DNA of 63,939 nt from CAYNYF01 sp964401385. GTDB lineage: Bacteria; Planctomycetota; Phycisphaerae; SM23-33. Position 1 is the first letter of the stretch; every line of letters starts with the position of its first letter. The position numbers were made by a program, and so were the translations under genes. Below are positions 16,080 to 25,098 of this stretch, piece by piece. The notes below the pieces were generated by a model, which was given only the letters and a program-made list of their open reading frames with translations, had not been told where the DNA came from and did no database searches. Location: the NCBI GenBank assembly GCA_964401385.1, contig CAYNYF010000011.1, positions 1-63,939 on the forward strand, written 5' to 3'.

Positions 16080-17519
16080 TCAGTCCACGTTCATCGCCAT
16101 CAGGAACTCGGCGTTGGTCTTGCACTTCTGCAAGCGGTTGATGAGCAGCTCCATCGCCTCGACCGGGTTGTTCATCTCGGCCAGCGCCTTGCGGAGGCGA
16201 TACACCAGCTTCAACTCCTGGGGATCCAGCAGCAGTTCTTCCTTCCGCGTGCCGGAGCGGGAGATGTCGATGGCCGGCCACACGCGGCGGTCCACCAAGC
16301 GCCGGTCCAGGTGCAGCTCGCTGTTGCCGGTGCCCTTGAACTCCTCAAAGATCACCTCGTCNNNNNNNNNNAGGGCCGTGCCGATGATCGTCAGCGACCC
16401 GCCTTCCTCCATCTTCCGGGCCGCCCCGAAGAAGCGCTTGGGCTTTTGCAGGGCGTTGGCGTCCACGCCGCCGGTGAGGATCTTGCCGGAATGGGGCATT
16501 TCGGCGTTGTAGGCCCTGGCCAGGCGGGTGATCGAGTCCAGCAGGATCACCACGTCCCGGCCGTACTCGACCATGCGCTTGGCCTTCTCGATGACCATCT
16601 CGGCGATCTGGACGTGCCGGGAAGCCGGCTCGTCGAAGGTCGAGGAGATGACCTCGGCCTTGGTCGACCGCTCCATCTCGGTGACTTCCTCCGGGCGCTC
16701 GTCGATCAGCAGGATGATCACGTAGGCCTCGGGATGATTGGCGGAGACGGCGTTGGCAATCTTCCGCAGCAGCACCGTCTTGCCGGTGCGCGGCGGGGCG
16801 ACGATCAACATCCGCTGGCCGAAGCCGATCGGCGTGACCAGGTTGACCACGCGCATGTTGATCTCCTCGGTGGTCGTCTCGAGGAAGATGCGCCGTTCCG
16901 GGTGAAAGGGGGTCAGGTCCTCGAAGACGATCCTCTCGGCCAGCCTGTCGGGGCTCTCGTAGTTGACCGCCTCCACCCGCAGCAGCGCGAAGTACCGCTC
17001 GGACTCCTTCGGCGGGCGGATCTGCCCGGCGACGATGGAGCCCTGGCGCAGGCCGAAGCGGCGGATCTGGCTGGGCGAGACGTAGATGTCGTCGGGGCTG
17101 GGCAGGTAGTTATAGTCCGGGCTGCGGAGAAAGCCGAACCCGTCGGGCAGGATCTCCAGCACGCCCTCCCCGTACATCAGCCCGTCCTTCTGGATCCGCG
17201 CCCTGAGGATTTTGAAGACCAGCTCCTGCTTCTTCAGGCCGGTGAACTCGGTGAGCCCCTCCTCCTTGGCGATTTCGTGCAGCTCGCCCACCGTCATCTT
17301 CTGTAGGTCGGTAATGTGCAGCTCGCCGCGCTTTACCTTCTCGTACTTGGCCTGCATCTCCTCGTCGAGCTTTTCGACCGTGCCGACGGCGGTGGCCGCC
17401 TGCTGGGCCTCGCCCTGGGGGTCGTTTTGCCCGCCTTCCGCCTCGTCGGGCTTTGGCTTGGGCGCCGTCGCCGCGGCTTTCCTGGTTGTCTTTCTGCTGG
17501 TCTTGTTGGTCTTTGCCAT
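16080..17519 (-). CDS. rho: Transcription termination factor Rho (interrupted by an assembly gap)
   Basis: Hexameric RNA-dependent ATPase that ends transcription. The N-terminus is an Ala/Lys-rich extension (residues 1-50), then the Rho N-terminal and cold-shock-like RNA-binding domains (GVLEILPDGFGFLRSPDYNY), Walker A VAPPRTGKTVLLRKIA, Walker B VIILLIDERPEEVTEM, the VVILLDSITRLARAYN box and the end KTNAEFLMAMN. ATG at 17519 gives MAKTNKTSRK; GGGAAG lies upstream. Ten N at 16362-16371 replace part of the invariant stretch between LTIIGTAL and DEVIFEEF. The reading frame is kept, but four residues fewer fit than Rho proteins have there. Confidence 0.96.
   Translation of the reverse strand: MAKTNKTSRKTTRKAAATAPKPKPDEAEGGQNDPQGEAQQAATAVGTVEKLDEEMQAKYEKVKRGELHITDLQKMTVGELHEIAKEEGLTEFTGLKKQELVFKILRARIQKDGLMYGEGVLEILPDGFGFLRSPDYNYLPSPDDIYVSPSQIRRFGLRQGSIVAGQIRPPKESERYFALLRVEAVNYESPDRLAERIVFEDLTPFHPERRIFLETTTEEINMRVVNLVTPIGFGQRMLIVAPPRTGKTVLLRKIANAVSANHPEAYVIILLIDERPEEVTEMERSTKAEVISSTFDEPASRHVQIAEMVIEKAKRMVEYGRDVVILLDSITRLARAYNAEMPHSGKILTGGVDANALQKPKRFFGAARKMEEGGSLTIIGTAXXXXDEVIFEEFKGTGNSELHLDRRLVDRRVWPAIDISRSGTRKEELLLDPQELKLVYRLRKALAEMNNPVEAMELLINRLQKCKTNAEFLMAMNVD
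16362..16371. other. Assembly gap (10 N) inside rho
   Basis: A run of ten N. Flanking codons encode LTIIGTAL and DEVIFEEFKG. Known Rho proteins have seven more residues (IDTGSRM or similar) between them, so the true gap should be about 22 bases. Confidence 0.95.
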
Positions 17520-17796
17520 GATTGCTTCCCTTCTACATACCTCCGATGGTCGGGCCTGCCTGGCTCGCGCGGGAATCCGTCGGACTACATCCGCTCCTGA
17601 ATTGGATACCTGCAACTATCATGGCCCGCGGTCGTATTTCGCCGTCCGGCAACCGCGGGCAAAACTCGCCGGGCCCCGCAGGAAGGCGCGCGCCAGCCGC
17701 GGGCGTTCCGCCGGTCGCGGCCTGCCAAGCTTATGGTGATCTTGTCGGAGCCCTTCGCGAACACCCCTGCGACCGCATTCCTTTATGGGATCGCTG

Positions 17797-18429
17797 CTAA
17801 GGTCGGCCCACCATATGAACAATTCGCTGAAGAACCGAGCGGACCTGCTCGCGCAGGCATGACACGCTGGAACTGTTGTCTAATATATCTTCGGTCCTGG
17901 AGGCCTTAATGTCCAGAGGTTTTTGCGATTTTTCTCGCTGCTGCCACTTGGCCCGGTCCCAACCCCGCGCCCGGGCCACGCGCTGGAACCGAAGGTCTTC
18001 CGGGGCCGCGACGTACACGAAGTGCGAGCACAGCTCGTGCCAGTCCGTCTCCAGCAGCAGGGCCGCATCCACCACGACCGCGACCACGGCCGGGTCCGAC
18101 GCCATCGCCTCGATCCGCGCTGCCATCCGCCGGCGCATGCGGGGATGCGTCACGGCGTTGAGGGCCTGCAAATCGTCGGGCGAGGCAAAGACGATCTTCG
18201 AAACCGCCTTCCGGTCGACCCGCCCGGACTTATCGAAGACGCCCTCGCCCCACAGGCGGCGAAGCTCTTCCCGCACCTCCGGGTCGTTCAGCAGCTTATG
18301 CCCGATGGCGTCGGCGTCGATGAGGCCGCAGCCGAGCTTGACCAGTTCGGCCGCCACCGTCGACTTGCCCGCGCCGATGCCCCCCAGCAGGCCGATCACA
18401 GGCTTGCCCTCTGGCTTGGCCACGCCCAT
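17797..18429 (-). CDS. coaE: Dephospho-CoA kinase
   Basis: Last enzyme of coenzyme A synthesis, 210 residues. P-loop GLLGGIGAGKSTVAAELVKLG near the N-terminus, IDADAIGHKLL, VTHPRMRRRM in the lid helix region and the Walker-type VDAALLLETDW are all present. The sequence WQQREKSQKPLDIKASR replaces the common RxxxQ..ekra.Ad segment but keeps its position. ATG at 18429. It lies 277 bp upstream of rho on the same strand; co-transcription is possible. Confidence 0.93.
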   Translation of the reverse strand: MGVAKPEGKPVIGLLGGIGAGKSTVAAELVKLGCGLIDADAIGHKLLNDPEVREELRRLWGEGVFDKSGRVDRKAVSKIVFASPDDLQALNAVTHPRMRRRMAARIEAMASDPAVVAVVVDAALLLETDWHELCSHFVYVAAPEDLRFQRVARARGWDRAKWQQREKSQKPLDIKASRTEDILDNSSSVSCLREQVRSVLQRIVHMVGRP

Positions 18430-18508
18430 CTCCTTTTGGATACTCTCAGAAGCCGCTGACTGCTAAGATACCCGCACGAGCGGCATTTTCAATCAGAGAG
18501 GCAAGTCC

Positions 18509-19648
18509 ATGGAACCAACCCTGATCGGGGCGTACGGCCAGTGGGCCGTGGGCCTGCGGCAAGACGAGCTGCCCAGCCTGTCCTTCCGGCGGGAGGAGTT
18601 CACCGATCCGAGCCAGTGGCGGGCAATGGCCAGGAAGCGCGTGCTGGAGCGGATGGCCGTGCCCGAGGAGCCCGCGCCGAAGGACGTGGAGGTGGTGGAG
18701 GCACTGCGATACGAGGGCCTGGACGTGGAGCTGCTTCGCTGGCAGCTTTCCTACGGCCCGCCGACGGAGGCCGTGCTGCTCAAGCCGGCGGGCGAGAGAG
18801 GCCCGCTGCCGGGCGTGCTCGGCCTGCACTGCCACAGCGGCAAGAAGTACTGGGGAAAGCGGAAGATCGCACGCTGGGGCAGCCCCCACCCGCTGATGCG
18901 GCAATTGCAGGAGCATCAGTACGGCGGGCGGGCCTGGGCCAACGAGCTGGCCGGCCGCGGGTACGTGGTGCTCGTGCCGGACGCCTTCCTCTTTGGCAGC
19001 CGGCGCGTCCGCCTGGCCGACTGCACCGACCACGTCCGCGGAGACCTGCTCGACCCGACCGACGACGACCACGCCGGCATCGAGGCCTACGACCGCTGGG
19101 CCGCCCAGCACGAGAACATCATGGCCAAGTGCCTCTTTTGCGCCGGCACCACCTGGCCGGCCGTGTTCTTCACCGAAGACCGCATCGCCCTGGACATCCT
19201 CGCCCGCCGCGGCGACGTCGACGAAACGCGCCTCGGCTGCGGCGGGCTCTCCGGCGGCGGGCTGCGGACGTGCTTCCTGGCCGGGCTGGACGAGCGCATC
19301 CGCTGCGCCGTCTGCTCCGGCTTCATGACCACGTGGCGCGACTTCCTGCTGCGGAAGGTCCACACCCACACCTGGATGACGTACGTGCCGCTGCTGCCCA
19401 ACGAGCTGGACTTCCCGGAGATCCTCGGCCTGCGGGCGCCGGAGCCGACCCTGGTGCTCAACACGACCGAAGACCCGCTCTTCACCCTCGAGTGCGTCCA
19501 GGGCTGCGAAAAGATTCTGACGGGCGTTTGGGACAAGGCCGGCGGTTCCGATCGCCTGCGCTTCAGCTACTACCAAGGCCATCACAAGTTCGACGTGCCC
19601 ATGCAGGAAGAGGCGTTCGGGTTCTTTGACCGCTGGCTGAAGAAATAG
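18509..19648 (+). CDS. Alpha/beta-hydrolase (abhydrolase_7 / acetyl-xylan-esterase-like)
   Basis: 379 residues, no signal peptide. The hydrolase fold shows PLPGVLGLHCHSGKK on the strand leading to the oxyanion region, GYVVLVPDAFLFGSRR, the nucleophile elbow GCGGLSGGGLRTCF (Ser in GLSGG), an acid candidate in LNTTEDPLFT, and the terminal histidine in YYQGHHKFDVPM. It is followed 56 bp later by a Gfo/Idh/MocA oxidoreductase, a pairing typical of planctomycete carbohydrate catabolic loci. The ester substrate is not determinable; deacetylation of a sugar is a reasonable guess. Confidence 0.82.
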   Translation: MEPTLIGAYGQWAVGLRQDELPSLSFRREEFTDPSQWRAMARKRVLERMAVPEEPAPKDVEVVEALRYEGLDVELLRWQLSYGPPTEAVLLKPAGERGPLPGVLGLHCHSGKKYWGKRKIARWGSPHPLMRQLQEHQYGGRAWANELAGRGYVVLVPDAFLFGSRRVRLADCTDHVRGDLLDPTDDDHAGIEAYDRWAAQHENIMAKCLFCAGTTWPAVFFTEDRIALDILARRGDVDETRLGCGGLSGGGLRTCFLAGLDERIRCAVCSGFMTTWRDFLLRKVHTHTWMTYVPLLPNELDFPEILGLRAPEPTLVLNTTEDPLFTLECVQGCEKILTGVWDKAGGSDRLRFSYYQGHHKFDVPMQEEAFGFFDRWLKK

Positions 19649-19704
19649 CAATCACACTGGATGAACGGGGGGAGGGGCCGAGGGTCCGCGAAAGGCGGTG
19701 CGCC

Positions 19705-20730
19705 GTGAAACTGATCATCGTGGGAGCCGGTTGGGCGGGCGAGGCCCATTTCAAGGCGGCTGAGGCCCTGCGGCGGCAGGGGGCGGACTGCCGCGTGGCG
19801 GCGCTGGTCGACGTGGACCAGGATCATCTGCGGCGGAAGGCGGCGGAGTGGAGGGTTCGCCTCACGTATCCGGACCTCTCCGCCGCCCTGGACGACCAGG
19901 TCGACGCCGACGCCGTGGTCCTGGCCACGCCGCATCACCTCCACCGCGAGGGCGCCGAAGCGGCCGCGGCAGCGGGAAAGCACGTGCTGGTCGAAAAGCC
20001 GATGGCGCTGACGCTGGCGGACGCCGACGCCATGATCGCCGCCTGCGATCGGGCGGGCGTGTGCCTGATGGTGGCCGAGAGCGCCCGCTACCGTCTGGCC
20101 AACCTGGCCGTCCGGGAGGCGCTGGACGCCGGAAAGATCGGCCAAGTCCTGAGCGGGCGGATCCACCCCATCACCCGGGGGCGCCACACGTACATGTACC
20201 CCGGTCGCCGGGCGTGGCTGGCCGATCCGGCCGTCGGCGGCAGCGGCATCTGGATGCTCAACGGCATTCACACGATGTCCGTGGCCAGGATGCTCCTCGG
20301 TGAGCCGACGCGAATCTACGCCCGGGAAGTGCACTCGGACAAGTTCCAGAGCCCGCTGGAAGCCACCGTCGTGGCCCTGCTCAGCTTCGCCGGCGGGGCG
20401 GAGATCACTGTGACCATCAGCGCCGAGCTGCACGGCTACAAGCGCTTCGGGGACATCGCCCTGTTCGGCAGCGACGGGACGCTGCACCTCCGCCGCGACG
20501 ATCCGGTCGAGCTGGCCGTCTACACCGACGACGGCGAGGAAAGAATCGAATGCGCCGAGGACACCATTGAGGGCGCGGCCGGGGCGTTCGTGCGGCAAAT
20601 GAAGGAGTTCATGGCCGCAGTCGCCGAAGCCCGCGAGCCGCTGACCTCCGGCCGGTCGGAGCGGCGGACGCTCGCGGCAATCCTGGCCGGATATGAGTCC
20701 ATCCGCACGGGCGGGCCCGTCGATCTTTAA
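19705..20730 (+). CDS. Gfo/Idh/MocA-family NAD(P)-dependent oxidoreductase
   Basis: 341 residues. N-terminal Rossmann fold IIVGAGWAGEAHFKAAEALR, ALVDVDQDHL, AVVLATPHHLHREGA and the hallmark EKP in HVLVEKPMALTLADA; the C-terminal alpha/beta sheet domain runs from about residue 125. A GTG start at 19705 leads directly into the fold and is preceded by AAAGG. Members oxidise or reduce hydroxyl groups of sugars and inositols. The exact substrate is unknown. It lies downstream of the alpha/beta-hydrolase and converges on the DegT aminotransferase gene. Confidence 0.87.
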   Translation: MKLIIVGAGWAGEAHFKAAEALRRQGADCRVAALVDVDQDHLRRKAAEWRVRLTYPDLSAALDDQVDADAVVLATPHHLHREGAEAAAAAGKHVLVEKPMALTLADADAMIAACDRAGVCLMVAESARYRLANLAVREALDAGKIGQVLSGRIHPITRGRHTYMYPGRRAWLADPAVGGSGIWMLNGIHTMSVARMLLGEPTRIYAREVHSDKFQSPLEATVVALLSFAGGAEITVTISAELHGYKRFGDIALFGSDGTLHLRRDDPVELAVYTDDGEERIECAEDTIEGAAGAFVRQMKEFMAAVAEAREPLTSGRSERRTLAAILAGYESIRTGGPVDL

Positions 20731-20781
20731 GGTCCGTGGCCTCGCCGACAATGGCCGAATCATATGTGAACGGCGCAGGTC

Positions 20782-22071
20782 TTATCGCAGCTCATCAGCG
20801 TGGGCGGCGGCCTTTTTGACGGCCAAGACGTACTCGTCGATGATCTCCGGGCGGTGGTGCTTGAACCACGGCACGCCGAAACAGAACTTGTCGATCGCCT
20901 CGGAAACCGGCAGCGAGCCGGCCGGGGCGCGGACGTCGCGGGCCGCCTGAGCGACGACCGTCGGCTGCCCGTCGCCGTAGATGTCGGCCTCGGTGAGCAG
21001 CGGATGCAGGTGCAGCGGGAAGTTGGCCCCGGGCTTCGTCGCAAACCCCTCAGCGGCAAGGGCTTCGCAGAATCTCCCCAGGGGCAGGCCGGCCAGCTCG
21101 TCGGCGACGTACAGCCCGCGGGCGTTGTACCAGGCGCCCATCCTGCTTCCGGAATCGCGCGGCGGGCGGTGGGCGCGGACGCCCGGCGTGCCTTCCAGGC
21201 AATCCCAGAAGTAGTCCATGGCCTTGCCGATCTCGGCGCTGCGCCGGTCGTAATGCCGTAGCTGCACGCGCCCCATGGCCGAGGCGAGCTGGTTGAGGCG
21301 GTGCTTGACCGCCCCCATGGGCAGCCCGGCGAAGCGCTTCAGCTCGGCGAGCGTGAGAGAGTCCCCGTGCCGCTCGTAATGCCCCCAGGCGACGGCCCGC
21401 TCGTAGATCTCGCGGTCGGCCGTGGCCAGCATGCCGCCCTCGCCGATGGGCATGGCCTTGCCGCTCATCATCGACATCGCCGCCACGTGGGCGATCGTCC
21501 CCAGCTTGCGGCCCTTGTAGATTCCGCCGTGGGCGTGCGAGACGTCTTCGATGACCTTGATCCCGCCCGGGGCGGCAACGGCCATGATCTCGTCCATGTC
21601 GGCCGGATAGCCGGAATAATGCACCACCACGATCGCCTTCGTCCGCTCGGTGATCCGCTTCTTCAGATCGCCCGGGTCCAGGCAGAGCGTCTCCGGCTGG
21701 ATGTCGGCCCAGACGACGGTCGCCCCCAGCGTCAGCGCCGGCAGCCCCGACGCCCAGTACGTCATGGACGGGCAGATCACCTCGTCGCCGCGGCCGACGC
21801 CGACGGCGAACATCGCCGCCTGCACCGCGGCCGTGCCGTTGCAGTGGGCCAGGGCGAACGGCAGCCCCTGCCAGGCGGCGAACTCGGCCTCGAACTGCCG
21901 CGTCACGTTCGTGCCGGACATGTCCCCGTGGCGAAGCACCTCCACCACGGCCCGTTCGTCCTCGTCGGTGACGATCGGCCAGGCGAACGTGTCGCCGGGG
22001 TCGGTCGCCACGGCCTTGGGGCCGCCGAAGAGGGCCAACTTCTCGGTCACCCTGGAAGCGGCGACGGTCAT
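20782..22071 (-). CDS. DegT/DnrJ/EryC1-family PLP-dependent aminotransferase
   Basis: 429 residues. The fold type I aminotransferase of this family is seen from LALFGGPKAV, ALAHCNGTAAVQAAMFAVGVG (cofactor phosphate region), DEVICPSMTYWASGLPAL, VIEDVSHAHGG and the catalytic lysine in MSMMSGKAMPIGEGGMLAT. Start ATG 22071; the upstream amidohydrolase ends in ATGA across this start, so translation is coupled. These enzymes usually transaminate keto sugars or cyclitols. The neighbouring Gfo/Idh/MocA gene fits, but no full pathway is visible here. Confidence 0.9.
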   Translation of the reverse strand: MTVAASRVTEKLALFGGPKAVATDPGDTFAWPIVTDEDERAVVEVLRHGDMSGTNVTRQFEAEFAAWQGLPFALAHCNGTAAVQAAMFAVGVGRGDEVICPSMTYWASGLPALTLGATVVWADIQPETLCLDPGDLKKRITERTKAIVVVHYSGYPADMDEIMAVAAPGGIKVIEDVSHAHGGIYKGRKLGTIAHVAAMSMMSGKAMPIGEGGMLATADREIYERAVAWGHYERHGDSLTLAELKRFAGLPMGAVKHRLNQLASAMGRVQLRHYDRRSAEIGKAMDYFWDCLEGTPGVRAHRPPRDSGSRMGAWYNARGLYVADELAGLPLGRFCEALAAEGFATKPGANFPLHLHPLLTEADIYGDGQPTVVAQAARDVRAPAGSLPVSEAIDKFCFGVPWFKHHRPEIIDEYVLAVKKAAAHADELR

Positions 22072-22976
22072 GGCTCGATCCTCAAGAGCCTCTCGGCGTT
22101 GCGGTGATAGACGTCCTCGGTTGCCTCCTCGGGCAAATCCAGCGATTGCAGCAGGGCGTGCAGCTCGCCGTCGTAGCAATCCCGCCCGAACAGCAGTCGC
22201 TGGTGGTATTTCAGCAGGAACTCCCGGCCGTGGGCCGGATCGCGGGCCAGCGCGTTCCGCCCGGAAAAGGCCGAAAGCTCCCCGAAAAGGTTCGGAAAGC
22301 CGTCCAGCAGCGCCGGGAGCCGGCCGCCCGCGACCACCCGGCCGGCAGGGTAGCCCTCCGCCGCGTCGCTGTCGGCATCGCCGCTGATGTAGCGCCAGAA
22401 ACCCGGGCCGTGACCGATGAAAACCGTCTCCGGGCAGGCCTCCATCGCCCGGGCGAGGTTGTCGGCCGTGCCGCAGTACCAGCTCCTGTGGTAGCGCATC
22501 TTGCCGGTGCCGGCTTGGGGAAGGTAGGGCACCTCCAGGTGGAATATCACTGGCAGCCCCGCCTCGGCGCAGAGCTTGAAGATCTCGATGCAGCGGGGGT
22601 CGTCCAGCGGCAGGCGGAATTTCCACTCGCCGCAGACGCGGACGTGGTGCACTTCGACGGCCGACGCGAGCCAGTCGGCGGCGCGGGGCTCGGTCGGATC
22701 GGGCGCGTAGCCCAGCAGGAAACGGTCCGGGAACCTCCGCCCGGCCGAGACGACGTCCGCCAACGGCAGCCCGACGTGAAGCTGGCCGGCGGCGGCGTGG
22801 GCGGGGTTGAACGACCTCGTATAACCGACCTCGTCCAGGGCGTCCATCGTGTACCAGGTCAGCAGGACCGCCTTGTCGATGCCCTGGGCGTCCATGTTGG
22901 CCACCAGGCCGGTATCGTCGCGCCCGTGCCACGAGACGTGCTGGTGTACGTCGATGATCCGTTTCGGAACGGCCAC
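22068..22976 (-). CDS. Amidohydrolase_2-family metal-dependent hydrolase
   Basis: 302 residues, TIM-barrel amidohydrolase. It begins MAVPKRIIDVHQHVS with the metal-binding HxH equivalent, followed by LPVIFHLEVPY, CPETVFIGHGPGFWR and the C-terminal LLFGRDCYDGE aspartate, the order expected for this family of decarboxylases and hydrolases. The GTG start at 22976 is chosen because GGAGG lies eight bases before it and the protein begins at the first strand. Its stop overlaps the DegT start by four bases. Substrate unknown; lactone or carboxylate hydrolysis is typical. Confidence 0.87.
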   Translation of the reverse strand: MAVPKRIIDVHQHVSWHGRDDTGLVANMDAQGIDKAVLLTWYTMDALDEVGYTRSFNPAHAAAGQLHVGLPLADVVSAGRRFPDRFLLGYAPDPTEPRAADWLASAVEVHHVRVCGEWKFRLPLDDPRCIEIFKLCAEAGLPVIFHLEVPYLPQAGTGKMRYHRSWYCGTADNLARAMEACPETVFIGHGPGFWRYISGDADSDAAEGYPAGRVVAGGRLPALLDGFPNLFGELSAFSGRNALARDPAHGREFLLKYHQRLLFGRDCYDGELHALLQSLDLPEEATEDVYHRNAERLLRIEP

Positions 22977-23065
22977 GTCCAGAACCTCCACCCGCCCGAC
23001 GCAAAAGCCCTGCCGCGGGCCCACCGGCCCAGCCCGGCAGCTAACGCTACCACGGGCAAACGCCC

Positions 23066-23095
23066 TTGACAACGCCCTTGTGGTGCGGAAACAAT
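23066..23095 (+). promoter_or_regulatory. Predicted promoter of the TolC-HlyD-MacB operon
   Basis: TTGACA (23066-23071), 18-bp spacer, AACAAT (23090-23095) within the 301-bp divergent region between the amidohydrolase and the outer-membrane protein gene. It implies a leader of about 175 nt, in which no gene was seen. Confidence 0.45.
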
Positions 23096-23277
23096 ATGCG
23101 GTCAGGCCAAAGGAGTTCCAGGACCGACCGAGGCTCCAGACGCCGAAGATTGCATTCGGAGACCTCCATTTAGTCCCTAGGTGTTTCATTCTTGCAGGGG
23201 TCAGGGCTTCAGAGGCGACGCATTGCGTTTGAGGCCTCGACCGGAACCCCAGCCAAGTGAGATCAAGGATCGGGAAT

Positions 23278-25098
23278 ATGATCGTGTACGCACAACCAGG
23301 CGAACAAGACCGGAGAGAGTCGGTCCCGGCCGGAGCCGGGCGGCGCCGCCGGACGAAAGCGCAGTTGCACGCGCTGGCGGGCATTGTCGCCCTGCTGATG
23401 GCGAGCCACCTGGGCTGCACGCCGAAACAGTACGCCGCCCAGGCCGATAAGGCCGCCTACGGCGTCATCCGCCAGAAACAGCAGCAGGCGCTGGGAGAGC
23501 AACGGCGGTTTGAGATCACCTATCAGCCGTTCGCCACCGACGCGTCGCGGCCGGCGGCCAAAGAGCTGCTGCTGCGGGGCAGGCCCATCCCTGTCACCGA
23601 TCGCCCCCGGCGCCCCGCTTCCGCGGCCGAATGCGTGGAAATGCTCTGCCGCTTCCTGCGCGGCAAGCCCGCCGTGCCGCCGCGAGTGCTTTCCCTGGGC
23701 GAATGCCTGGAAGTGGCCTTCCGCAACAGCCGCAGCTTCCAGGACACCAAAGAGGGGCTGTACAGCTCGGGGCTGGCTCTGGCGAACCTGCGGCGCAAGT
23801 GGTCCCTGCCCGGCGGGGACCTGACGGCCGACGCCAGCTCCACCCGCACCATGCGCGGGGAAACCACCCACAGCGGCACGGGGGAGGCGGTGTTCTCCTT
23901 CGCCCAGAAATTCGCCAACGGCGGCGCGCTGACGCTGGCGGCGGGGCTGGACGCGGCCACGGACTTCCTGGGCATCAAGAGCACCGCGTTCGGCTCGCTG
24001 GTGGAGGTAAACCTGACCCAGCCGCTGCTGCGCGGGGCCTGGCGCGGGTTTGCCTACGAGCAGCTGTACCGGTCCGAACGCGACTTCGCCTACGCCATCC
24101 TCCAGTACGAGCGATTCACGCAAACCTTCGCGACGGACCTCGCCAGCAGATACTACCGCGTGCTCCAGCGGCGGGACGAGCTACAGAACGACATGGACAA
24201 CTTCGAGAGGCTGCGGCAGCAGGCCAAGCTTCACAACGCCCAGGTGGAACTGGGCATGGTCCGGCGCGTCCAGGCCGACCAGTCCGAGCAGGCGGTGCTC
24301 CGCGCCGCCGCCGGCGTGGAGAGTTCCGGCCAGCAATACCGCGACGCCATGGATGAGTTCAAGGTCACCCTGGGGCTGCCGATCAACGCCAGCGTCGAAC
24401 TGGACCAGCGGGAGCTGGAGCAGCTCAAGCTGCTGGCGATTCCCTTCGGCGAGGCCCGGGCCATCGCCGTCGCCCTGCGCACCCGCCCGGATGTGCTGAC
24501 CAATTGCGCCAACCTCCGCGACGCCGATCGCGACGCGGAGATCGCCGCCGATCAGTTCAACCCCGCTCTCGACTTGGAGCTGAACATCTCCGCCACCGGC
24601 ACCGAGCCGCGCAAACCGTTTCGCAGCCAGCTCCACCGGCACACGCGATGGGCCGCGCTCAGCTTCGACTACAACCTGGACCAGACGGACAACCGCGACA
24701 ATTACCGCAACGCCTTGATCGCCCTGGAAAAAGCCGAACGCGACCTGGCGGAATTCCTGGATAACGTGCGTCTCCAAGTCCGGCGGTCATATAGAGCTTT
24801 GGTCCGGTCCGAGCGGCAGTATAATATACAGAAGCGGGCCGTGGCATTGGCGAACCGCCGAACGAAGCTGGCCAGGCTGGAGCAGAAAGAGGGCTTGGCC
24901 AGCACCCGCGACGTCCTGGAGGCAGAAGACGACCTCAGGTCAAGCAAGAACGACCTGACCGCTGCGTTGGTTAGTTATACGACGACGCGGCTGAATTTCC
25001 TGGCCGACCTAGGCATGATCTCGGTGGACGAGAAAGGACAGATTCATGAGCGAAAGCAGCCCTTCACCTTCGACCGCCTCCAGCTTGAGAGGCGGTAA
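23278..25098 (+). CDS. TolC-family outer membrane efflux protein
   Basis: 606 residues. The N-terminus is basic, then a hydrophobic stretch ALAGIVALLMASHLGCTP that serves as an export signal and may be a lipoprotein signal (Cys after LG). The body shows two outer-membrane-factor repeats rich in long helices: LSLGECLEVAFRNSRSFQDTKEG in the first, and KAERDLAEFLDNVRLQVRRSYRALVRSE with RTKLARLEQKEGLASTRDVLEAEDDL in the second. The terminal residues overlap the adaptor gene by 53 bp. It would form the outer-membrane duct for the following HlyD-MacB genes. ATG 23278 has AAGGA upstream. Confidence 0.85.
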   Translation: MIVYAQPGEQDRRESVPAGAGRRRRTKAQLHALAGIVALLMASHLGCTPKQYAAQADKAAYGVIRQKQQQALGEQRRFEITYQPFATDASRPAAKELLLRGRPIPVTDRPRRPASAAECVEMLCRFLRGKPAVPPRVLSLGECLEVAFRNSRSFQDTKEGLYSSGLALANLRRKWSLPGGDLTADASSTRTMRGETTHSGTGEAVFSFAQKFANGGALTLAAGLDAATDFLGIKSTAFGSLVEVNLTQPLLRGAWRGFAYEQLYRSERDFAYAILQYERFTQTFATDLASRYYRVLQRRDELQNDMDNFERLRQQAKLHNAQVELGMVRRVQADQSEQAVLRAAAGVESSGQQYRDAMDEFKVTLGLPINASVELDQRELEQLKLLAIPFGEARAIAVALRTRPDVLTNCANLRDADRDAEIAADQFNPALDLELNISATGTEPRKPFRSQLHRHTRWAALSFDYNLDQTDNRDNYRNALIALEKAERDLAEFLDNVRLQVRRSYRALVRSERQYNIQKRAVALANRRTKLARLEQKEGLASTRDVLEAEDDLRSSKNDLTAALVSYTTTRLNFLADLGMISVDEKGQIHERKQPFTFDRLQLERR

